From: a virus
DNA: 46,824 bases
IMG/VR virus record: IMGVR_UViG_3300035157_000033
Coordinates: 1 to 46,824 of that record
Reading direction: 5' to 3' (one strand)
Shown piece after piece: positions 1-8,021 of the stretch; the stretch's first letter is position 1, and the number at the start of each line of letters is the position of its first letter. Made by a program: the position numbers and the translations under genes. Below the pieces are notes generated by a model. That model had not been told where the DNA came from. It saw only the letters and a list, made by a program, of their open reading frames with translations, and ran no database searches.

Positions 1-18
1 TTACCTGACACTTTTTAA

Positions 19-26
19 CTAAATAC
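19..26 (+). promoter_or_regulatory. possible T4-type late promoter
   Basis: CTAAATAC lies 21 bases before the gp4 start and resembles the TATAAATA late element seen repeatedly in this window. The match is imperfect, so this is tentative. Confidence 0.35.
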
Positions 27-46
27 TATGTGACCTATACTTATTT

Positions 47-478
47 ATGCGAAAAAAAAGATATTTACAAGGTAAGTATCGCCTTAGATTACCCTCTAAG
101 TACAAAGGGGATTCCCGCAATGTAGTTTTTAGGTCGTCTTGGGAGTATAAATTTATGCAATGGTGTGATTCTCGCTCAGTAGTAGAGGAATGGGGTAGTG
201 AAGAGATTGCTATTCCTTATATCAGTCCTGTTGATGGTAAACGACATAGATATTACCCTGATTTTTATGTAAAGGTGAGAGGTAAGAAATATATCGTTGA
301 AGTTAAACCTTTTAGGCAAACTAAAGAACCCAAAACTCAAAAAAGAATGACTAAATCATATATTAATGAAGTTTTCACTTGGGGTGTTAATCAAGCAAAG
401 TGGAAAGCAGCAACTGAGTTTTGTAAAGATTATGGAATGGAATTTATGTTAATTACAGAAAAAGAACTTAGGATCTAA
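47..478 (+). CDS. 4: head completion protein, T4 gp4-like, nuclease fold
   Basis: A 143-residue protein matching the T4 gp4 (gp50/gp4) head-completion family, which acts after DNA packaging to stabilise the filled head before tail joining. The sequence shows a TnsA-like PD-(D/E)XK layout: Glu33 in a RSSWE segment, Asp72 in YYPDF, then Glu85 and Lys87 in IVEVKP. The length fits T4 gp4 (about 150 residues). The protein is strongly basic, as expected for one contacting DNA at the portal. Its stop codon overlaps the ATG of the next gene (TAATG). The fold and family follow from motif recognition; whether it has nuclease activity is unknown. Confidence 0.85.
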   Translation: MRKKRYLQGKYRLRLPSKYKGDSRNVVFRSSWEYKFMQWCDSRSVVEEWGSEEIAIPYISPVDGKRHRYYPDFYVKVRGKKYIVEVKPFRQTKEPKTQKRMTKSYINEVFTWGVNQAKWKAATEFCKDYGMEFMLITEKELRI

Positions 479-1323
479 TGGCACAAGCACCTCATTGGCA
501 ATATGCACGATATAACTCCTTACAGGAGTTTCAGGCTTTCATGCGTGGTGAAGATAATACTCCGAGTTATACTAATCTATTTTCTCTTAGGTTTGCTTCA
601 CCTCCTATCTTCTCTAGAGGGATGGGACCACATCAAGGTGCTGATTTACAGGCAGAGACTGGTGATTTAGAAAAACTTTTGGATTTCTATGCAGCGAGTG
701 TAAGTCTTCCAAGTAAGCAAGTTACTTCTGGTCAGGCTATTAATGTGGGATCTCCTGTTAAATATGCTACAGGATCTGCATTTAGTCAGTTCCAAGTTAA
801 CTTCGTAATGCCAGAATCACAACTAACAAGGTTGTTCTTTGAACGATGGGTTAGTAAAATAGCTAATGATGCTAATCAATATACAGAATTTTATAATAAT
901 TATGTTTCACCTCATATAAGAATTTACAAGTATGAAAGAGGTGGTGGTGAGAAGGTTGGTGCATGGGGAGTTGGTTCAGGACATCAGGATGATATTGATA
1001 AGAAATTTTTTAATGATTTTGGAAGGATGAATAAGGTTACTGCCATGTGGGAGTTGAGAAATTGTTATCCATATAATATTGGTAGTGCTCAGTTAAATAA
1101 CTCTTCTTCATCTCTAATGACTATTGGTGTATCATTCTATTATGAACGATATAGATTCTATCCTGAAGTTAGATTTGAGGAGCCCGATGTTAGACAATGG
1201 GTTGAAATTCCCAATAGTAGTTACTGGGATGGAGCTGGTACGGCAAGTATTAATAACTTTATTGATAATTACGGAACAGTATATGTTGGTGACTTCTTTA
1301 CAAATTCCTCTAATATGGCTTGA
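478..1323 (+). CDS. baseplate/tail-tube junction protein, gp48/gp54-like
   Basis: A 281-residue structural protein placed between gp4 and gp26. The N-terminal part contains a segment reading SLRFASPPIF. The C-terminal strand region (MTIGVSFYYERYRFYPE, roughly residues 214-230) ends in the way tail-tube folds do, with a beta strand holding alternating aromatics. In T4, gp54 and gp48 have this tube fold and start tube polymerisation on the baseplate. I infer that this protein does the same, but cannot decide between gp54, gp48 and another tube-like subunit. It is translationally coupled to gp4. Confidence 0.55.
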   Translation: MAQAPHWQYARYNSLQEFQAFMRGEDNTPSYTNLFSLRFASPPIFSRGMGPHQGADLQAETGDLEKLLDFYAASVSLPSKQVTSGQAINVGSPVKYATGSAFSQFQVNFVMPESQLTRLFFERWVSKIANDANQYTEFYNNYVSPHIRIYKYERGGGEKVGAWGVGSGHQDDIDKKFFNDFGRMNKVTAMWELRNCYPYNIGSAQLNNSSSSLMTIGVSFYYERYRFYPEVRFEEPDVRQWVEIPNSSYWDGAGTASINNFIDNYGTVYVGDFFTNSSNMA

Positions 1324-1330
1324 TAAATAA
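1322..1330 (+). promoter_or_regulatory. T4-type late promoter
   Basis: GATAAATAA sits 20 bases upstream of the gp26 ATG and overlaps the stop codon of the preceding gene. It is a close match to the TATAAATA consensus read by gp55-type late sigma factors. Confidence 0.6.
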
Positions 1331-1350
1331 TTATACTGAATTGAATACCT

Positions 1351-2067
1351 ATGGCATTACCTAAATTAAACGTACCGAAGTACAAAATGAAACTACCGTC
1401 TACTGGACAGGTAGTAAATTATAGACCTTTTCTTGTAAAAGAAGAAAAGTTGCTTCTTTTAGCAACCGAAACTGGTGAACAGTCAGATTTGGTTACTGCT
1501 ATTAAAGATATTATTACAAATTGCACTGATTTAACAACAGTGGATGATTTGGCAACTTTTGATATTGAATATTTGTTTCTTCAAATTCGTGGAAAATCTG
1601 TTGGAGAGAGTGTTGAACTCAGTCTAACTTGTCCCGATGATAATGAGACTCAAGTTCCTGTTAAGATACCTTTGGCTGATATTAAAATTCAAAAGAATAA
1701 AAAGCATAAGACAGAGGTTAGATTATCTGATGAGATTGTCATGGAGATGCAATATCCCAGTATGGCAACTTTCGTTGAAATGAATTTCATTGGGGATGAT
1801 GATTCCTTTGGTGCTGATCAAGTATTTGAAATGGCAGCAGATTGTGTAAAAACTATCACTGATCCAGAACAGGTATATGATTGTACTGATATGCCTAAGT
1901 CTGAAATTATTGAATTCTTTGAAAACTTAAGTAGTAAGCAGTTTATGGCTGTTCAAGACTTCTTTGAAACTATGCCTAAACTATCACATACTGTTAAGGT
2001 TAAGAACCCTAAAACAGGTGTTGAAAGTGATGTAACATTGGAGGGACTAGCGAGTTTTTTCGCATAG
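1351..2067 (+). CDS. 26: baseplate hub / tail assembly chaperone, T4 gp26-like
   Basis: A 238-residue protein of the T4 gp26 baseplate family, recognised from the N-terminal segment KLPSTGQ..NYRPFLVKEEKLLLLA and the following helical region. T4 gp26 is needed for hub assembly. Here the gene lies immediately before two giant tape-measure-like genes, the position held by tail assembly chaperones in other long-tailed phages. Its last codons read AGT TTT TTC GCA TAG, and the -1 frame stays open for a further 66 codons (see the slippery site). The short product is therefore probably the G-like form and a frameshifted GT-like form is likely. A late promoter lies upstream. Confidence 0.8.
   Translation: MALPKLNVPKYKMKLPSTGQVVNYRPFLVKEEKLLLLATETGEQSDLVTAIKDIITNCTDLTTVDDLATFDIEYLFLQIRGKSVGESVELSLTCPDDNETQVPVKIPLADIKIQKNKKHKTEVRLSDEIVMEMQYPSMATFVEMNFIGDDDSFGADQVFEMAADCVKTITDPEQVYDCTDMPKSEIIEFFENLSSKQFMAVQDFFETMPKLSHTVKVKNPKTGVESDVTLEGLASFFA
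2055..2061 (+). promoter_or_regulatory. T TTT TTC slippery heptamer (-1 programmed frameshift site)
   Basis: The heptamer T TTT TTC is in exact phase with the gp26 codons, six bases before... the gp26 stop follows after one GCA codon. It fits the X XXY YYZ rule, allowing both tRNAs to re-pair after a -1 slip. After the slip translation continues at CGC (2061) to the stop at 2258. No downstream stimulator was established. Confidence 0.65.
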
Positions 2068-2258
2068 CTCTACTTCATACCAATTTACAAGCTTATTATG
2101 AAGGTAATTTCGCTTTAATGCATCATCATAAGTGGCAGTTAGATTATGTCGATAATATGATTCCTTTTGAAAAGGAAATATACGTGAATTTGTTGATGCA
2201 ATTCCTTAAAGAGGAAGAGCGAAGAGCAAAAGAGCAACAAGCACGACAAAATGGCTAA
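2061..2258 (+). CDS. -1 frame extension of gp26 (gp51/T-like tail chaperone domain)
   Basis: This frame encodes about 65 residues after the slip. It includes NFALMHHHKWQLDYVDNMIP and a charged helix (FLKEEERRAKEQQA). The in-frame stop upstream is at 2028-2030. Between that and the first ATG (2118) there is no ATG, GTG or TTG, so the segment before 2118 can hardly be translated except by frameshifting from gp26. The likely product is a gp26-extension fusion equivalent to lambda gpGT, which would bind the tape measure while the short form coats it. A 46-residue protein from ATG 2118 is the alternative. The end overlaps the start of the next gene at 2251. Confidence 0.65.
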   Translation, partial: RIALLHTNLQAYYEGNFALMHHHKWQLDYVDNMIPFEKEIYVNLLMQFLKEEERRAKEQQARQNG

Positions 2259-4992
2259 GATCGAAGCATACAAGTTTATCAATCCTGGCATGGCACAAGA
2301 TAATGCCAGTGATGGATCCCTTGTAGCTAGAAAATTAGTCTTAGGATATAATCGTCTTGGCAAAACCCTGACTGGTATGGGTAATGTCATTAAAGATATT
2401 GAAAATATTGAGATATTACGTCTTAAAGAAGATAGATTTCAAGATAAACAGGCACGTAAAAGAGCACAATTTGAGAGAGACCAACAGGCAGAAGAAGATG
2501 CAGAGATAAACGACCTTAGCAAAGCCGAGAAGGGGAAGGTCAGTAAGTCAAGAATGCGGAAGATGTTGGGTAGGTCTAAGGTTGGAGGTGCATTAAAGAA
2601 TGCACTTCCACTTTGGGCACAAGCAATGATGCCCATTTTTGAATTCTTCATAAGATTAAGTACAATTCCAGTCATCAAGGCGATGTTGGATTGGTGTGCT
2701 GATGAAGAGAATCAAAAGAAATTAGAGGTATTTTTACATAAACTTCATTTTGTTACTAAGAAGTTTTATGATTTCTTTAATTGGTTAGTAGGGAAGAAGA
2801 TAATTGGTGGTTATGCTAAGTTATTAGGGAAAGAAAGTACCATAGGAGACAGAATCTCAGGATTATGGGATCTGGTCCAAGCAGCAGCAGTGCTGCAAAT
2901 GATATTCAATCCATTATCTTCCTTAGCGTTTATATCAGGATCTATTGGTTGGTTCCTTAAGAATGTTACTACTATTCTTAAGAGTAAACCAAATGCAAAA
3001 GGAATTAGTGCAGGTTCTAGTGCTGATAGTAGTAAGTCGAAGACAAGTGCGAATAAGCAAAGGTTAAAGAGTCAGAAATCCTCAAAGGGTATTAAACCAA
3101 GAAATCTTAAACTTAAAGATGGTAAGTTTGGGGCAACAAGAGGTAGAGCTCCAAGTGTTGAAGGTAGTTCAAATCTTAAGATAAAAACAAAACGGAAATT
3201 CTGGCAAGAAGGTAATAAATGGTTAAAGGATGGTGCGAAGAGACAGTGGGATAAACTTTGGAAGACAACAAAGAACCAGGTAAAGCTTTTTAAAGCAAAA
3301 CCTAAAGCAAATTTAACTAATCTTTTCAAGTCTACCTTAACTAAAGGAAAGAACGTTCTTAAAAATCCATTGACTTGGAAGAGAGCAAGTTCTGTTAGTA
3401 AGGGTGTTGCAAAAGGTGGTGCTTCATTAGGTATTGGTATTCTCGCTGATATGACTGTTGATGCTGGTGTTAAGTGGGGTTTTGATAGACTTGGTGAGAA
3501 GATAGTTAGAGATCAGATACAGAAACATGGTGTTGAAGCTGTTATCAATGATCGTAGGAAGAAGGTAGAACTTGAACTAGGTAAATCAAAACCTCCGTGG
3601 TGGCATTTAGGATTTACTTCTGGTAGTAAGAACTATCGGGATGATAGAAGACTTGAAATGCTTGAGCATGATCTTGAGTATGCTATAAAACAGAAGGGTA
3701 AGTTAGATAATAAAAAAGTACCTCCTATAATTGAGAAGAAGGAGAAGAAGCACGATAGTAGTAGTGGTAATTGGTTTACAAATCTCTTTAAACCTAAAGA
3801 AGAGAAGAAGAAGGATCCACCTCCTGTTAAGAAGAAATCTAGTGGTAATTGGTTTAGTAACCTCTTTAAAAAGAAGGATACAAAAGTTGTTGAGAAGAAG
3901 AAGGAAACAAAGAAAAAACCTTGGTGGAAACTTTGGGGTAAAGGTGGATTACATAAGTTACCAGGGTTTATCTTTGGTAGAATATGGAAAGGTGTAAAGA
4001 AAGTTGCTAGTGGTGTATTTAATGGTGTTAGTAAGGCAGTTAGTGGTGTTGTTGAAACTGTTGGTAAGGTAGCAAGTAATCCTATAGTAAACACGGCATT
4101 ATCATTCATTCCTGGTATGCAAATACCAATGGCTATTGTCAATGGTGTTCAGGGAATTGCTAATGGCAACATTATGCAAGCAGTTAGTGGTATTGCAGGT
4201 GGTTTAGGTAACTTTGCTGCTATTGGTTCTACTGCTCAGTCTGTAGTAAACACACCAAATTGGTTAATGAACTTGCGTATGAGTAGTTTTGGTCAAGGAG
4301 TTGCTAATGCTTATAGTGGTGTCTCTAACTGGGTTAGTGGTATCTCGTCTGGATTTAATAATTTCATGCAGACGGATATTGGTAAATTGGGTAAGAGTGT
4401 TTATGGTGGACTGACTGGTCAAGGATGGGGTGGTACTATAAGTCAACTTGGTCATATGACTGGTATGACTAAACCAGGAGGACTCTTTGGTGAAGGGGGA
4501 TTCTTTGGTGAAGGTGGTCGTATGGCACAGTTTGGTGATTGGATGCAACAGCATCATCTTGGTGGTCTTGGTAATATGTTCCCTGGTCTGTCAAACTTTG
4601 CAGCAAGTATACCTGGATTTACCAATCTTCCTGGTATAAGTGATATATTCTCAGGTCAATTCTCTCCTACTCAAGCAATAGGTAAACTTGCAGATAGACA
4701 AGGATTGGGAGGAATATATAAGTCTGCAATGGGATTACTTGGTGGTGGTGATCAATATACTGGATTGAAAGAACTTGCAGGTGAGTTGGGAGTTAGTCCT
4801 GAAACACTTGGAGCAATTGATAAAGGTAAGAGTCTATATGAACGAGCTAAATCTGTTGCTCTATCTGAAGAACCAATAGAAATTATGCCAATCATCATGC
4901 CAATATTACAGGATCAAATTGTTATTGCTCCTGAAGTTAAGGAAAAGGCAGTTATAGTATATGATGCTGCTCAACGTCTGATGAATCGATAA
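2251..4992 (+). CDS. tape-measure-like virion protein, copy 1
   Basis: A 913-residue protein directly after the tail-chaperone pair, where a tape measure gene is expected. It has a short N-terminal module (KIEAYKF), charged helices to about residue 115, and hydrophobic helices around residues 120-150 and 205-250. A Lys-rich central part contains two near-identical NWF(T/S)NLFK units (DNA near 3766-3795 and 3844-3873). A Gly/Met-rich hydrophobic region follows (about 605-690). Its N-terminal quarter is paralogous to that of the next gene. The tape-measure role is inferred from position, length and composition; no homology to T4 gp29 is visible. It could alternatively be an ejected or baseplate-hub-associated protein. 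Confidence 0.5.
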   Translation: MAKIEAYKFINPGMAQDNASDGSLVARKLVLGYNRLGKTLTGMGNVIKDIENIEILRLKEDRFQDKQARKRAQFERDQQAEEDAEINDLSKAEKGKVSKSRMRKMLGRSKVGGALKNALPLWAQAMMPIFEFFIRLSTIPVIKAMLDWCADEENQKKLEVFLHKLHFVTKKFYDFFNWLVGKKIIGGYAKLLGKESTIGDRISGLWDLVQAAAVLQMIFNPLSSLAFISGSIGWFLKNVTTILKSKPNAKGISAGSSADSSKSKTSANKQRLKSQKSSKGIKPRNLKLKDGKFGATRGRAPSVEGSSNLKIKTKRKFWQEGNKWLKDGAKRQWDKLWKTTKNQVKLFKAKPKANLTNLFKSTLTKGKNVLKNPLTWKRASSVSKGVAKGGASLGIGILADMTVDAGVKWGFDRLGEKIVRDQIQKHGVEAVINDRRKKVELELGKSKPPWWHLGFTSGSKNYRDDRRLEMLEHDLEYAIKQKGKLDNKKVPPIIEKKEKKHDSSSGNWFTNLFKPKEEKKKDPPPVKKKSSGNWFSNLFKKKDTKVVEKKKETKKKPWWKLWGKGGLHKLPGFIFGRIWKGVKKVASGVFNGVSKAVSGVVETVGKVASNPIVNTALSFIPGMQIPMAIVNGVQGIANGNIMQAVSGIAGGLGNFAAIGSTAQSVVNTPNWLMNLRMSSFGQGVANAYSGVSNWVSGISSGFNNFMQTDIGKLGKSVYGGLTGQGWGGTISQLGHMTGMTKPGGLFGEGGFFGEGGRMAQFGDWMQQHHLGGLGNMFPGLSNFAASIPGFTNLPGISDIFSGQFSPTQAIGKLADRQGLGGIYKSAMGLLGGGDQYTGLKELAGELGVSPETLGAIDKGKSLYERAKSVALSEEPIEIMPIIMPILQDQIVIAPEVKEKAVIVYDAAQRLMNR

Positions 4993-4999
4993 TAAATAA
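4991..4999 (+). promoter_or_regulatory. T4-type late promoter
   Basis: AATAAATAA overlaps the stop codon of the preceding gene and lies 22 bases upstream of the next ATG. Confidence 0.55.
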
Positions 5000-5021
5000 C
5001 CTTGTGGAGCTGTAATCATTA

Positions 5022-8021
5022 ATGGCAACTGTAAAGAAAAGTTCTAAAATTGATCTGTATAAGTTTGTACCTTCGGGTGCTACTTCAACCAAGTCTAATC
5101 CTATGGTTAGGACTATGGTGTCTAATGTTGCTGCAGTCAATAATCTTGGTAAGACGGTTAATTCTATTGCAGGTGTTGTAGTTGATATTAAGAAGACTAA
5201 CCTTGCAAGGTTAGAACAAGAGAGAAAGAATAGAGTAAAATTTAAACCTGATTATACTGTTCCTAAAAAGAGGAAAAGTATGTTCAGTTTTCTGAACAAG
5301 ATAAAGAAGGGTAGGATACCTGGATTCTTAGAGTCTTTACTTAATTTACTTGGAGGTTTATTAGGACTTTTTGTTGTCCTTCCGATAATGAAATGGCTTG
5401 CTGATCCTAATAATCAGAAAAAGGTTGAAACATTTCTTGTAGCATTAGGACATGTCTTTAAAGCAATTGCTGGTTGGGCTAAGTTTGGTGTCACTAATGC
5501 TCTTGATGGTCTGTATAATATGCTTCGAGATGATGCCACTTGGATGGAAAGGTTGGGTGGACTTGCACAATTTTTAGTAGGATGGGCAACGTTGGCAGTG
5601 CCAATGATGTGGTTGAATCCTTTTAGAATTGCAAAGTCTAAGGCAGAGTTAGTAGCGATAGGAAAGTTTGTTAAGACTGGTCTTGTTGCTGCAGCAAAAG
5701 ATTTTGCAGCCTTGGCAGCTAGTCCTATTGGATTCTTATTTACTGCTGGACTATTATTCACTGCTGGTGGTTGGTTAACTGAGTTATTCCCTTGGATGGC
5801 TAAGTCTAGTTCTACCAATAAAGTAGATGAAAATGTGGAAGCAGTTGGTTTAATGAATACTATAAAGCAACTGGAAGAGGAGAAAGCAAAGAAAATTGCG
5901 GAACGTGATAAACTTGGTTGGCATGAATTATGGAGAAGGATGGATCTCAATAATGAGATCTCTGAAATTAATAATCAGATAGACAGATTAAAAGGAGAAG
6001 GTAAGTGGAAAGGTAGAAAGATACCTGGTGCTGATGAAAAAAACTTAGAAGGATTTGACTATAAAGTAGAAACAGGACAGATTAGTGAAAAAGATTTAGA
6101 GACTGTTAATAAGTTAAATGAAAAAATTGAGGAACTTTCAGATTCAGTAAAGGATCAAAGTTTATGGTCATTAATAGGGAATACCTTCAATCTTAATAAT
6201 CTTAGGACTAATCGTGAAATTTTAAATCTTAAAAAGCAGATTCATGAAATCCAAATGGGAGTTCCTGAAGATCAGAGAACTCAGAAAAAAGCATTTGGTA
6301 GATTTTTAAATAATTTCTCTCAAGGAGGATGGATAAGTGGACCTCAGTCTGGATATCCTGTTAGTCTTGATGGATCCAATATCGATTTTATCGGACATGG
6401 TACTGAGTACGTAGCAAGAGGAAAGAGTGACGGTTCAGCATACATTGTTCCTTTTGATACTAAGGCTACAAGAAATAATCCTAATCTTTTGATGAATCGT
6501 CTTGATGAAGCTAAGAGGATGGGTTACCATTTAGGTGGACTCGAACGTGATGCTGGTGGATTATTAGCTAATAATAAGAAGGATGGTAATAAAACATTAA
6601 CATTGGGTTGGACTGGTGGTGACTATTCTAATACTAAGGGTAGGTATCATACGGTATTTGGAGGTAGTGGTAAGAGGACACAGAATATAGACTATGGTGA
6701 TGTAGCGAAACGAGGTAGATCTAGTAATATAGCTCTTGGTATTGCTGCTATGGGTGGTAAAGGTTGGGAAGAATTTCCTCCTACATCTTCTCAATTAATT
6801 GGTATGATGCAAGAGGCAGCAAAAGTTGGTATGGGTTGGGGAATGGAAGGAAAGGATGTTACACGTAAGAATGTAATGACAGAAGCAGAAGCTGCAGGTG
6901 CTCGTGGTCCTGTTGCTTGGGGTGGTACTGGTGAAGTTTGGGATTTATTTAAGTTAAAGAAAAATGATCCTGATGGGTCTGGTGGTGATAGATTACGTCA
7001 GATGATGCGTAATTTTATGCAGAATCCAGGAAAGAGAAAGGCAGAAGGATATGATGGACGAATGATGTCTAATAATGAATTGAATCTTCTTAGAAGTTTA
7101 GTACTTGCTGAGGCAAGAGGTGAGGGTGTGACTGGAATGGCATTAGTAGCAAGATCTGTTCTACAGAGACAAGCACTTATTAGACAGGGTGGTAATCCAG
7201 GTTTGTTTATGTCAGCAGGGCAAAGTCTTACAGATATCATTTATGGAGATAATCAATATCAACCAACTAGAGATGGTTCTATTAATAACAAATGGTCCGC
7301 TGGACAACTTGCTTCTGCACAAAAAGCTATAGATTTAGCATTGAATACAGAAAGGTTTAGGAATCAACTTAGAGCAGCAGGGTATGATGATACTACAATC
7401 AATAAATTACTCGCTTCTACTGGGTTTAGAGGTGTTAGTGCTAAGGATGATCCATCCCAGAATGTTAATAGGACTAAGTTTGGTAACCATATATTTAATA
7501 CTGCTGGTAATAAATCTGCAACAGATTTAATAGGAACTGAAACAAGTAATAGAAGGTATGCTTCTTCTCCAGGTGCTACTTATAATCCTGCTAACATTAG
7601 TGGAAGGGAAAATGATGGACAAATTGACTCAATGAATAATAATACTGTTCCTAATTTACCAAGGGGGAAAACAGGTCAACCAAGTGTTACTATTAATAGA
7701 ACATCTGATGCTAGAGGAATTAAGAAAGCATCAGAAGAAAGAAATAAAGCAAGGATGCAAATGAATAAGAGGACATTAGCAATTGTCCAAGAAGCATTAG
7801 CAGCAGTTGAAAAACAAAATTCACAGAGTCGTAGTTGGGCACAACAAGCTAATGCTCAGGCTCAGACAGTTCTTGCTAGTGCAAATCAACCAAGAATAGT
7901 TGGTGGAGGTGGTGGTGGAAGATCAAGAGGAGGTGGAAGTGCTGGTAATCGTGGTATATGGGGCACAGCAGTTAGTATGCTAAATTCTTTTAGTAATCCT
8001 TTGAAAGGTTTATTCTCATGA
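5022..8021 (+). CDS. tape-measure-like virion protein, copy 2, with SleB-type hydrolase domain
   Basis: A 999-residue protein whose first ~150 residues align with the preceding protein: KI(D/E)xYKF start, NLGKT, and a hydrophobic helix ending in P(V/I)(I/M)K.(M)LD/AD..NQKK(V/L)E. After further hydrophobic and coiled segments, residues about 680-830 resemble the SleB/CwlJ cell-wall hydrolase family, with LRSLVLAEARGEG (candidate catalytic Glu in AEARGE), VARSVLQR and the terminal FGNHIFNTAG. Such a domain could open the host peptidoglycan during DNA injection. The C-terminus is Gly-rich, and the stop overlaps the next ATG. The hydrolase family call is good; the activity and the tape-measure role are inferred. 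Confidence 0.6.
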   Translation: MATVKKSSKIDLYKFVPSGATSTKSNPMVRTMVSNVAAVNNLGKTVNSIAGVVVDIKKTNLARLEQERKNRVKFKPDYTVPKKRKSMFSFLNKIKKGRIPGFLESLLNLLGGLLGLFVVLPIMKWLADPNNQKKVETFLVALGHVFKAIAGWAKFGVTNALDGLYNMLRDDATWMERLGGLAQFLVGWATLAVPMMWLNPFRIAKSKAELVAIGKFVKTGLVAAAKDFAALAASPIGFLFTAGLLFTAGGWLTELFPWMAKSSSTNKVDENVEAVGLMNTIKQLEEEKAKKIAERDKLGWHELWRRMDLNNEISEINNQIDRLKGEGKWKGRKIPGADEKNLEGFDYKVETGQISEKDLETVNKLNEKIEELSDSVKDQSLWSLIGNTFNLNNLRTNREILNLKKQIHEIQMGVPEDQRTQKKAFGRFLNNFSQGGWISGPQSGYPVSLDGSNIDFIGHGTEYVARGKSDGSAYIVPFDTKATRNNPNLLMNRLDEAKRMGYHLGGLERDAGGLLANNKKDGNKTLTLGWTGGDYSNTKGRYHTVFGGSGKRTQNIDYGDVAKRGRSSNIALGIAAMGGKGWEEFPPTSSQLIGMMQEAAKVGMGWGMEGKDVTRKNVMTEAEAAGARGPVAWGGTGEVWDLFKLKKNDPDGSGGDRLRQMMRNFMQNPGKRKAEGYDGRMMSNNELNLLRSLVLAEARGEGVTGMALVARSVLQRQALIRQGGNPGLFMSAGQSLTDIIYGDNQYQPTRDGSINNKWSAGQLASAQKAIDLALNTERFRNQLRAAGYDDTTINKLLASTGFRGVSAKDDPSQNVNRTKFGNHIFNTAGNKSATDLIGTETSNRRYASSPGATYNPANISGRENDGQIDSMNNNTVPNLPRGKTGQPSVTINRTSDARGIKKASEERNKARMQMNKRTLAIVQEALAAVEKQNSQSRSWAQQANAQAQTVLASANQPRIVGGGGGGRSRGGGSAGNRGIWGTAVSMLNSFSNPLKGLFS

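Noticed and set aside
2118-2258. independent 46-residue gene from ATG 2118
   Set aside because: Possible, but it would cut the domain in the middle and has no clear ribosome site. The frameshift explanation accounts for more of the sequence.
3731-3997. 88-residue + strand frame, Arg/Lys-rich
   Set aside because: A frame-shifted reading of the Lys-rich segment of the large gene, with no independent start signal.
3633-4142. 169-residue minus-strand open frame
   Set aside because: It is the shadow of the Lys-rich part of the first tape-measure-like gene. Its composition is low-complexity Phe/Leu/Ser, and no ribosome site was seen.
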